DNA of 64,000 bases from Hyphomicrobiales bacterium (GTDB lineage: Bacteria > Pseudomonadota > Alphaproteobacteria > Rhizobiales > Beijerinckiaceae). The position numbers and the translations under genes were made by a program. The notes beneath the pieces are model-generated. The model worked only from the letters and a program-made list of their open reading frames with translations. It did no database searches and was not told the DNA's origin. The stretch is from positions 1 through 64,000 of the forward strand of contig JAFBAS010000188.1 in NCBI GenBank assembly GCA_019247605.1, in the 5' to 3' direction. Positions 20,305 through 28,266 of this stretch are shown piece by piece (positions within the stretch are counted from its first letter, which is position 1; every line of letters begins with the position of its first letter).

Positions 20305-21236
20305 CCGCGCGCCGCGAGGATTCCCGGCACTAGCCGCGCGAGAAGCTCGCCCGCGGCATCGGCGCCGAGCTGCTCGGCCTCCTCGGCCGCGCCTTCGCGA
20401 GAGACCTCGACCCCGTTCGTCCCGTTCTGTTTCAGCGCGAGGCCGCAAAATCGCAAGCGGCCGCCCGCCAGCACCGCATGCCCGGCTATGGGCGTGCGGC
20501 AAGACCCGTCGAGCTTGTTCAAAAAGGCGCGTTCGGCCGCGAGCGCGCGTTCGGTCGGCTTGTCGAGAACGGGAGCGAGCCGCGACACGAGGCGCTCGTC
20601 CTCGGTGCGCGTCGTAATCGCGATGGCGCCCTGGCCGACGGCGGGGATGAAACGGGCAATGTCGAGGATCTCGGTCGCCTCGTTCTCCCGGCCGAGCCGC
20701 TTCAGACCGGCGAGCGCCAGAAGCGTGGCGTCGCATTCGCCTTCGGCGAGCTTGCGCAAGCGCGTGTCCACATTGCCGCGCATGAGCCGAATCTCGATGT
20801 CCGGGCGCCAGCGCTTGAGCTGCGCCTCGCGGCGCACTGAGGCCGTGCCGATGAGCGCGCCCGCGGGAAGCTTGTCGAGGCCACCGAAGCGCGGCGCAAT
20901 GAGCGCGTCGCGCGCATCCTCGCGCGGAAGATAGCCCGCAATGGCGATTCCAGGCGGGATCAGTGTGGGCAGATCTTTCGCGGAGTGCACGGCGATATCG
21001 ATCCGCCGATCGAGCAACGCCTCGTCGAGTTCCTTGGTGAAGAGCCCCTTGCCGCCTGCCTCAGCGAGCGAGCGATCGGTGATGCGGTCGCCGCTCGTGC
21101 GAATGACGACGATCTCGACCTGTTCGGCAGCCACCGGGCCCGCCTCTGCGAGCCTGCGGCGCAGCTCATGGGCTTGCGCCAGCGCGAGCGGGCTGCCCCG
21201 TGTGCCGAGCCGCAATTTTGCGCCCGTTTCCGACAC
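20301..21236 (-). CDS. hemC: Hydroxymethylbilane synthase
   Basis: LRLGTRGSPLALAQAHELRRRL; HSAKDLPTLIPPGI; ERAFLNKLDGSCRTPIAGHAVL. Confidence 0.96.
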   Translation of the reverse strand: MSETGAKLRLGTRGSPLALAQAHELRRRLAEAGPVAAEQVEIVVIRTSGDRITDRSLAEAGGKGLFTKELDEALLDRRIDIAVHSAKDLPTLIPPGIAIAGYLPREDARDALIAPRFGGLDKLPAGALIGTASVRREAQLKRWRPDIEIRLMRGNVDTRLRKLAEGECDATLLALAGLKRLGRENEATEILDIARFIPAVGQGAIAITTRTEDERLVSRLAPVLDKPTERALAAERAFLNKLDGSCRTPIAGHAVLAGGRLRFCGLALKQNGTNGVEVSREGAAEEAEQLGADAAGELLARLVPGILAARG

Positions 21237-21246
21237 GCCATCAACC

Positions 21247-21600
21247 TCAAGGATAGCCGAAGCGCGACTTCGTCGAGCGGATCAAGGCACTTGCCTGAGC
21301 CCCGTTGCCGGAGGCGCAAAGATGATCCGCCTTGTCGATGGCGTCGCTGACCTGCTGGTACACCGAAAGCTTCACGTTGCCGGTCTGGTAATCATTGTTC
21401 ATCACGGCGCGAAAGCGCGAGACGTCTCCCTCGCAGCCTGCGCCTTGCGGAAGCGTGAAACCCGAAGGCGTGAAGGATTGCGTCGCATAGCCGGAAGGCG
21501 TCGCGGTGGTAGGCGGCGGAGCCTCCTGATTGCAAGCGGCAAGACCGAGCCAAAGAACAAGAATCGCGAGGCGGGACGAGGCATCGAGCATGATAGACAT
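21247..21600 (-). CDS. Small putative lipoprotein of unknown function
   Basis: MSIMLDASSRLAILVLWLGLAACNQEAPPPT: lipobox LAAC; between gpsA and hemC. Confidence 0.65.
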   Translation of the reverse strand: MSIMLDASSRLAILVLWLGLAACNQEAPPPTTATPSGYATQSFTPSGFTLPQGAGCEGDVSRFRAVMNNDYQTGNVKLSVYQQVSDAIDKADHLCASGNGAQASALIRSTKSRFGYP

Positions 21601-21671
21601 TGCTCCCTTCGGCGAATTGGCGCGATCGTAGCCGATATTCAGGCAGGGGAAGAGGTGCGGCGCAAAACCGT

Positions 21672-22670
21672 TCACTCCTCCGACCTCACGGGACGATTCA
21701 TGAGCGCGTCCACGGCATCCTCGATCGAGAGCTTTCGCTCGAGGATTGCCGCCACGCAATCGCTGACCGGCATGGAGAGGCCGGCGAGGCGCGCCATCTC
21801 GCAGAGCGCACTTGCCGTGAACGCGCCCTCGGCGAGCTTTCCATGAGCCGCGATGTCGGGCGCCTCACCGCGCCCGAGCGCGAGGCCGAGCGCGAAGTTG
21901 CGCGATTTCGGCGTCGAGGTCGAAAGCATCAAGTCGCCGAGCCCCGAAAGCCCCATCAGGGTTTCGGGCTTCGCTCCATGTGCGGCAGCGAAACGGCGAA
22001 GTTCCGCGAAGCCTCGCGCCGTGAGCGCGGCCCTGGCGCTGTCGCCGAGCCGGCGCCCTTCGACGATCCCGGCCGCGATCGCGACCACATTCTTCGCCGC
22101 TCCGCCGATCTCGACGCCGCGAATGTCGGTCGTGTGATAGAGCCGCAGCGCACGCGACGACAAGGCGCCGGCGAGCTTGCTCGCGAGCGCCGCATCCTCC
22201 GCCGCGATCACCACGGCCGTGGGCAGCCCTTGCGCCACATCCTGCGCGAAGCTCGGCCCCGACAAGATCGCGGGGATCGCGCGCGGCAACACCTGCCTCA
22301 CGATGTCGCTCATGAAGGTCTTCGTCTTGCGCTCGATGCCTTTGGCGCAGACGATGGCCGAGAGCGGTTCTCGCACCACGCTCGCAAGCGCCTCGCACGC
22401 GCCTCGCAAGGCTTGCGCCGGCACCGCGATGACAAGCATCTGCGCGCCCTCGAGCGCCTCGATTGCCGATGTCGGCGTGATCGCCTCGTCGAGGCGCACG
22501 CCGGGAAGCCTCAGCCGGTTCTCGCGTTCACGCGACATCGTCTCGGTTTGCGCGGGATCGCGCGCCCACAAGACCACACGCTTGCCGGTGCGTGCCGTCG
22601 CAACCGCGAGTGCCGTGCCGAAGGCGCCACCGCCGACGACACCGATCGGGCCGGGAGCGGCCCCGCTCAT
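21672..22670 (-). CDS. gpsA: Glycerol-3-phosphate dehydrogenase [NAD(P)+]
   Basis: IGVVGGGAFGTALAVATARTGKRVVLWARD; LSGPSFAQDVAQGLPTAV; GLGDLMLSTSTPKSRNFALG. Confidence 0.95.
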   Translation of the reverse strand: MSGAAPGPIGVVGGGAFGTALAVATARTGKRVVLWARDPAQTETMSRERENRLRLPGVRLDEAITPTSAIEALEGAQMLVIAVPAQALRGACEALASVVREPLSAIVCAKGIERKTKTFMSDIVRQVLPRAIPAILSGPSFAQDVAQGLPTAVVIAAEDAALASKLAGALSSRALRLYHTTDIRGVEIGGAAKNVVAIAAGIVEGRRLGDSARAALTARGFAELRRFAAAHGAKPETLMGLSGLGDLMLSTSTPKSRNFALGLALGRGEAPDIAAHGKLAEGAFTASALCEMARLAGLSMPVSDCVAAILERKLSIEDAVDALMNRPVRSEE

Positions 22671-22719
22671 GAAAGAGCGGCGCCCGAGCCGAAGATCACG
22701 GCCACTCCCGCGGACAGGT

Positions 22720-23781
22720 TCATGAGGCCGCGCGTCCTGTACGTTCGATCTCCTCGCCGAGAGGCCAGCGAGCGCGCGCCGGGGCGGTGAGATCGTCCGT
22801 CATGTCACGCCGCAAGCGCTCGACGCCGGCCCATGCGATCATCGCCGCGTTGTCGCCGCACAGATCAAGCGGCGGTGCGATGAATTTCACGCCGCTCTCC
22901 GCGGCGATCCGCGACAAGGCGAGGCGCAACGGCCCATTCGCGGCGACGCCACCGGCAACGACGAGCGCGGTCGGCTTGTGTCCCATCGTCACGATGGCGC
23001 TCAGCGCATGACGCGTCCGGTCATCCACGACATCGACGATCGCCGCCTGGAACGACGCACACAGATCCGCGACATCCGTCCCGGTGAGCGGCGCGATGCG
23101 TTCGCAGCTCAGCCGAAGCGCCGTCTTGAGCCCCGAAAGCGAAAAGTCGCATCCAGGCCGGCCGAGAAGAGGGCGAGGCAGATCGAAGCGTTCCGGATCG
23201 CCGCGCTCGGCTGCCTTCTCGACCGAAGGACCTCCGGGATAAGGCAGGCCGAGAAGCTTCGCGGCCTTGTCGAAGGCTTCCCCGATCGCGTCGTCGAGCG
23301 TCGAGCCGAGACGCACGTAACTGCCGACATCGCGTGCCGCCACCAAAGCCGTGTGGCCGCCCGAGGCGAGAAGCAGGAGGAATGGGAAGGCGACTGCGTG
23401 AGTAAGGCGCGCGGTGAGCGCATGGGCCTCCAGATGATTCACCGCGATGAAGGGTTTGTTCGCCACGAGCGCCAAGGTCTTCGCGGTCGTGGTGCCGACG
23501 ATGAGGCCGCCGATGAGGCCGGGGCCGGCCGCCACCGCGATGGCATCGACGTCCTTCAGCGTGAGCTTTGCCTTGGCGAGAGCGCGCGCCACGATCTTGT
23601 CGAGCGCCTCGACATGGTGGCGCGCGGCGATCTCCGGCACCACGCCCCCATAAGGGGCGTGCGCCGAAATTTGCGACAGGATCTCGTTCGAGACGATCTC
23701 ACGGCTCCCGTCGTCGTTGAGCGCGACGACGGCCGCCGCCGTCTCGTCGCAGCTCGTCTCGATGCCGAGGACGCGTATCAT
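22720..23781 (-). CDS. tsaD: tRNA N6-adenosine threonylcarbamoyltransferase
   Basis: [53 protein letters not shown]. Confidence 0.97.
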   Translation of the reverse strand: MIRVLGIETSCDETAAAVVALNDDGSREIVSNEILSQISAHAPYGGVVPEIAARHHVEALDKIVARALAKAKLTLKDVDAIAVAAGPGLIGGLIVGTTTAKTLALVANKPFIAVNHLEAHALTARLTHAVAFPFLLLLASGGHTALVAARDVGSYVRLGSTLDDAIGEAFDKAAKLLGLPYPGGPSVEKAAERGDPERFDLPRPLLGRPGCDFSLSGLKTALRLSCERIAPLTGTDVADLCASFQAAIVDVVDDRTRHALSAIVTMGHKPTALVVAGGVAANGPLRLALSRIAAESGVKFIAPPLDLCGDNAAMIAWAGVERLRRDMTDDLTAPARARWPLGEEIERTGRAAS

Positions 23782-23820
23782 CGCGGCTCCATCAACCCGA
23801 TGCGGCTTCGCGCGAGAGCA

Positions 23821-24636
23821 TCATGCCATCTTCTTGGCAAAGGAGGCTTTGGCGAGCGAAGGCTTGACCGCTGCCATGAAGGCACGCGCTTGCGCCATCA
23901 TCATCCCCATGTCGGATGCGATGGCGACGTAGTCGTAACCATAGCCGATATAGCGTTCGACGATCTCCGGCGTCGGACCGATGATTCCGCAAGGCTTGCC
24001 GATTGCGCGGCAACGCTTCGCCACTTCGGCCACCTTCGCCTGCACGCTCCTCTCCTCCATGTTGCCGACATGCCCCATATTGGCGGCAAGATCGGCCGGG
24101 CCGAGGAAAATCGCGTCGACCCCGTCGACCGTGGCGATGGCCTCGAGCTTCGAGGCGGCTTCCGGCGTTTCGATCTGCACGATGACGAAGGCGGCCTCAT
24201 TGGCGCGCCTCGCGTAATCGGGCACGGTGCCGTAACGGTTGCCGCGGTGGAAGCCGGCAAAGCCGCGCCTGCCGGCGTTGGGATCGCCAGGCACGGGATA
24301 ACGCGTGAAGGAAACCGCCGCGCGGGCCTCCTCGACGCTCTGCACGAAAGGAAACATGAGGCTCTGCGCGCCGGCATCCATGAGGCGCTTCACCAGGACC
24401 TGATCGTTCCACGGGATGCGCACGATGGGTGCCGCCGGCGTTCCGGCAAGCGCCTGGAGAATGTGATAGGCGTCTCGCACATCGATCGGCGTGTGCTCCA
24501 TATCGACGAGAATCCAATCGAAGCCGAGCGAGCCCAAAGCTTCCGCCGTCGATGTCGCGCCCGACATCACCCAGGTGCCGAGAGGCACGCGGTCGCGTTT
24601 GAGGAGCTGGCGAAACGGATTGGTCAGGATGTCCAT
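23821..24636 (-). CDS. HpcH/HpaI family aldolase
   Basis: LGTWVMSGATSTAEALGSLGFDWILVDMEHTPIDV; VIVQIETPEAASKLEAIATVDGVDAIFLGPADLAANMGHVGN. Confidence 0.92.
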   Translation of the reverse strand: MDILTNPFRQLLKRDRVPLGTWVMSGATSTAEALGSLGFDWILVDMEHTPIDVRDAYHILQALAGTPAAPIVRIPWNDQVLVKRLMDAGAQSLMFPFVQSVEEARAAVSFTRYPVPGDPNAGRRGFAGFHRGNRYGTVPDYARRANEAAFVIVQIETPEAASKLEAIATVDGVDAIFLGPADLAANMGHVGNMEERSVQAKVAEVAKRCRAIGKPCGIIGPTPEIVERYIGYGYDYVAIASDMGMMMAQARAFMAAVKPSLAKASFAKKMA

Positions 24637-24701
24637 GAAGGGGTTCCGGTTCCGGGAGGAGAATTAACCGCGAGGCAAGTGCGCAAGACCTGTCATTGAG
24701 C

Positions 24702-25184
24702 TCACGGTGCCGCTGGATTTGTGCCGAGAAAGCGAGCGACGGTTTTGTCCTTGGAAAGCTCGGTCAAATCGGCCGGAGTCGGGAGTTGCGGCTTGTCGCG
24801 TTGCGCGTTGACCATGCACAGGAAGCCGAGCGGCTCTCGCGGGCCGGCGCGGAACTGGTGCCATGTCCAGGGCGGCACGGTGACGAGGTCATGCAGCTCG
24901 ATCTTTCGGACCTCACGCCCGACGAGGCATTCGCCGCGCCCGCGAAGCACCATCACGGCATGCATGTGCTCGTGACGCTCGAGCGTCGAGAAGCCGCCCG
25001 GCGCGACCTCGAAATAGCGTAGCTCGCAGGCGAGATCGGGATCGCCGAAGAGGATCTGGCGCGACACCGTCTTGAAGAGGGCGCGCTCATCTTCCTTGTA
25101 GGGGCGAAGCTCGACCTGCTCCCAGCGGTGCCCGCGCGCGGCGCGATGGGCCTGTCTTTTTGGTTCAGAAGCCATCTCATCCAT
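24702..25184 (-). CDS. Cupin-domain protein
   Basis: FEVAPGGFSTLERHEHMHAVMVLRGRGECLVGREVRKIELHDLVTVPPWTWHQFRAG; start ATGGATGA overlaps RLP stop. Confidence 0.87.
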   Translation of the reverse strand: MDEMASEPKRQAHRAARGHRWEQVELRPYKEDERALFKTVSRQILFGDPDLACELRYFEVAPGGFSTLERHEHMHAVMVLRGRGECLVGREVRKIELHDLVTVPPWTWHQFRAGPREPLGFLCMVNAQRDKPQLPTPADLTELSKDKTVARFLGTNPAAP

Positions 25185-26268
25185 AAGCGTAGCCTTCCAC
25201 ACTGGCCACGAAAGCCTTTGTCTCCTCGACGAGCCGCTCGCGTGCCGCGAGCAAATCGCCGCCGATCAGCAACATCACCTCGGCGCCGTAGAAATCAAGT
25301 AGCTCGGGGACGCGCGCGAGCCTCATGCCGCCCGCAGGCACCGGAACCGAAGGGCGCAGCTTGCCCCATTCGTCGAGCGCCGCACGCGCCAGTGCTTTGC
25401 AGGTCTCGCGCGAATAGCCGAAACGACCCCCGTAATTCGGGAAGACCACGGCACCGGCTCCGAAGAGGCGAAAGAGCTTGCCGATGAGCAAGGGCGGGGC
25501 GATCCGGGCCGCGCCGCCCAGCGCCGGATGGGCAAGGATCGCCATATCCGGATTGTCGCGCGCCAAGGCAAGCATGTTCGACACGCCACTGATAATGGGG
25601 GCGAGCATCACCGTGTCGATGCCGTTTTCACGCGCGATGGCGATTTCGCGCCGAAGCGTGTCGAGATCGCCCGTGAGGCTCGGCACATAGCGCGTGTTGA
25701 AGCCGCCCGACCGCAACGCCGTAGCGACAGCCTCGACGCGGTCGGCAAAGGGCGAATAGGCCTGCTCCGCGAGACCATGGTCGTCCTTGATGTAGTCGAC
25801 GCCACCTTGCGCGAAGCGGCGCGCGAGCGCAGCCAGCGCGGCGGGGGCCATCCCTTGCGGCTTCAGCGCCGAGCAGGTGAGCGCGCGACGCGAAACGCCG
25901 ACGCGCGCCTTGAGCTCGGCGAAGCCTTGTCGCGGCCCGCCGAAGGCCGCGAGCATCTCGGGCGGCAAGATCGCATCATGCAAGGCGACATCATCCAGAA
26001 GCGACGCGTTACCGAACAGCATGTTCATGAGCTGGCCGGCGTCGTCGCCCGTAGTCTGCGCATTGAGGCCGATGCGCGCCTCGAATAGGCCCCTGCCGAG
26101 GTCGCGGATTTCGTGCACCTCGCCCACGATCTCGTCGAGCACGCACTCATCCTCGATGCCCTCGACCGGCATCTCGACGCTTTGCTCGACCGCGATCGCG
26201 CGGGCGCGCCCATCGACGACGCCGGCCTCGCAACGGATGTGGTAGACGGCCTCGATCGAGGATTTCAT
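25177..26268 (-). CDS. RuBisCO-like protein (form IV-type RLP)
   Basis: LMNMLFGNASLLDDVALHDAILPPEMLAAFGGPRQGFAELKARVGVSRRALTCSALKPQGM; GGVDYIKDDHGLAEQAYSPFADRV; VVFPNYGGRFGYSRETC. Confidence 0.9.
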   Translation of the reverse strand: MKSSIEAVYHIRCEAGVVDGRARAIAVEQSVEMPVEGIEDECVLDEIVGEVHEIRDLGRGLFEARIGLNAQTTGDDAGQLMNMLFGNASLLDDVALHDAILPPEMLAAFGGPRQGFAELKARVGVSRRALTCSALKPQGMAPAALAALARRFAQGGVDYIKDDHGLAEQAYSPFADRVEAVATALRSGGFNTRYVPSLTGDLDTLRREIAIARENGIDTVMLAPIISGVSNMLALARDNPDMAILAHPALGGAARIAPPLLIGKLFRLFGAGAVVFPNYGGRFGYSRETCKALARAALDEWGKLRPSVPVPAGGMRLARVPELLDFYGAEVMLLIGGDLLAARERLVEETKAFVASVEGYAYG

Positions 26269-26446
26269 GGCTCCATGAAGCGCGGCGGACGCGAGATTTC
26301 AACTAGGAAACAGGCCTTTGCCATGGCGGAACGAAAACTAATGCGGAGGCGGCCATGCGCAGGATGCGGTCCGCAGGTGGGATTGACAGAAAATTGATTG
26401 TCCGAAGCGCGGTATTTGGTAACATGTCGTATTACGTGTTACAGCC

Positions 26447-26725
26447 ATGATCGACAGCTTCAGCCACAAAGGCCTGAAACGGCTATTTGAAGACAATGAC
26501 CGCCGCCTGATCCGACCAGACTTGGTTGAACGCGTCTCGATCATTTTGGCATATCTCGATGCCGCCAAAACGATTGATGATCTCAATATTCCAAGCCTTC
26601 GACTCCATTCTCTTAAGGGAGAATATCGGGGTTACTGGTCCGTCACGGTCCGCGCAAATTGGCGCATTGTATTCCAGTTCGATGATGGCGCGGTCTCTGC
26701 GATCGAGTTGATCGATTACCACTGA
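26447..26725 (+). CDS. higB: HigB/RelE-like toxin
   Basis: MIDSFSHKGLKRLFEDNDRRLIRPDLVERVSIILAYLDAAKTIDDLNIPSLRLHSLKGEYRGYWSVTVRANWRIVFQF. Confidence 0.92.
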   Translation: MIDSFSHKGLKRLFEDNDRRLIRPDLVERVSIILAYLDAAKTIDDLNIPSLRLHSLKGEYRGYWSVTVRANWRIVFQFDDGAVSAIELIDYH

Positions 26726-26736
26726 AGAAGGGAGAG

Positions 26737-27030
26737 TTGGCGATGATGAAGAACCCCCCACATCCCGGCATCGGAATCAGGGACGAAATCGCTGAGCTTG
26801 GCCTCTCTGTTGCGCAAGCCGCCAAGGGGCTCGGCGTGACTCGCCAGCAGCTCCATCGGGTCATCAACGGCCGATGCGCCATCACGCCGGAAATGGCCTT
26901 GCGATTGGAGAAGTCGATCGGCAGCAACGCCGATTTCTGGCTGCGCCTACAGGTCAATTACGACCTGGCGAAGGTGCGTGCGCGCGCCGGCTCGATCAAG
27001 GCCATCCGCTTGGAGCGGAAAGTCGCGTAG
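26737..27030 (+). CDS. higA: HigA-type HTH antitoxin
   Basis: PPHPGIGIRDEIAELGLSVAQAAKGLGVTRQQLHRVINGRCAITPEMALRLEKSIGSNADFWLRLQVNYDL; directly after higB. Confidence 0.93.
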   Translation: MAMMKNPPHPGIGIRDEIAELGLSVAQAAKGLGVTRQQLHRVINGRCAITPEMALRLEKSIGSNADFWLRLQVNYDLAKVRARAGSIKAIRLERKVA

Positions 27031-27105
27031 ATAACCTTAAAACCGAACTCCAAATATTGGTTTAACTGACGGATCGAGTTGGAAGGAAGGGATTAACATG
27101 GGGTT

Positions 27106-27402
27106 GTGGGCGCGAGGGATAAGATCCGTAAGGGATTGACGGAGGCCGTCGCGTATGCGCGCGGCCAGGTTGGCGGTGCTCGCGTGCGTGAGGTCAAGGT
27201 GCCGCAGAGTATCGACGTTCATGCCGTGAGAAGTAAGCTTGGCATGTCGTAGCGGGAATTTGCGTTGCGGTTTGGCTTCAGCTTGGCGACGGTAAAGAAT
27301 TGGGAGCAGGGACATCGCATGCCGGAAGCATCGGCAAGGGTTTTACTGACCATCATTGATCGGGAGCCAGACGCGGTCGTGCGCGCTCTCGCTGTCGGAT
27401 AG
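27106..27402 (+). pseudogene. HTH-domain antitoxin/transcriptional regulator with in-frame amber stop
   Basis: GTG 27106: [100 protein letters not shown] at 27250-27252 inside the HTH. Confidence 0.8.
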
Positions 27403-27427
27403 CCGATATTCATCCAATGTAAAAGAA

Positions 27428-27461
27428 GGCCGGATTAGCCGATCGTCCGGCCCTTTGTTTT
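27428..27461 (+). terminator. Probable rho-independent terminator
   Basis: GGCCGGA-N11-TCCGGCC followed by CTTTGTTTT. Confidence 0.65.
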
Positions 27462-27519
27462 GCCTCGCTGCTAGCAAAGGGATTGTTCCCTATCGTCACG
27501 CCTCCGCCTTGGGCGCACC

Positions 27520-28266
27520 TCACGCGGCACCCGCGACGATGAGCTCGAGCACATCCTTCTCGGTCGTGTCCTTGATGCGGCGCTCGCCCGCATTCACGCC
27601 GCGCTTCAGCACCATCACCCGGTCACCGACCTCGAAAATGTCGGTGAGACGATGCGAGATGATGACTTGCGCGACGCCTTGGCGCTTCAGCTCCGCCATG
27701 GTCTCGAGAAGCTTCGCGGTCGCCATGACGGAGAGGTTCGCGGTCGGCTCGTCGAAGATCACCACCTTCGGCTCGAATGAAAGCGCGCGTGCGATGGCGA
27801 CCGATTGCTGGCGCCCGCCCGAGAGGCTCTCGACTTTCGCGTGCACCGAATTCACGTCGACCTTGAGCCGATCGAGAACCCTGGCCGCATCGCCATACAT
27901 GCGGGCCCGATCGACAAAAACCCCGAAACGGCGCGGCCAGCGGCCAAGGAAGATGTTCTGCCCCACATCCATGTTCCCGCACAGCGCAAAATCCTGGTAG
28001 ATCATCTCGATGCCGCGCTCGCGGCTGTCGCGAGGGCTTGCGAAATCGACCGCCTCGCCTGCGACGAGGATTTCTCCGCCGTCGCGGCGGTAGGCGCCGG
28101 TGAGCACCTTCATCAGGGTGGATTTCCCTGCCGAGTTGTCGCCCACAAGGCCGAGGATCTCACCAGCTCCGAGGCGGAAATCGACGCCTGAAAGCGCACG
28201 CACCGGCCCGAACGCCTTGTCGATCTTCCGCATCTCGATGAGCGGCGTTTCGGAATTTGCGTTCAT
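27520..28266 (-). CDS. Sugar-type ABC transporter ATP-binding protein (single ABC domain)
   Basis: ALSGVDFRLGAGEILGLVGDNSAGKSTLMKVLTG; ESLSGGRQQSVAIARALSFEPKVVIFDEPTANLS; ATGA overlap with permease stop. Confidence 0.93.
   Translation of the reverse strand: MNANSETPLIEMRKIDKAFGPVRALSGVDFRLGAGEILGLVGDNSAGKSTLMKVLTGAYRRDGGEILVAGEAVDFASPRDSRERGIEMIYQDFALCGNMDVGQNIFLGRWPRRFGVFVDRARMYGDAARVLDRLKVDVNSVHAKVESLSGGRQQSVAIARALSFEPKVVIFDEPTANLSVMATAKLLETMAELKRQGVAQVIISHRLTDIFEVGDRVMVLKRGVNAGERRIKDTTEKDVLELIVAGAA

Noticed and set aside
19516-20736. 406-aa ORF as a single hemD protein
   Set aside because: N-terminal 144 aa are an out-of-frame shadow of hemC; GTG at 20304 gives a normal HemD
22978-24699. 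573-aa plus-strand ORF opposite tsaD and the aldolase
   Set aside because: Both minus-strand genes are clearly real by motif
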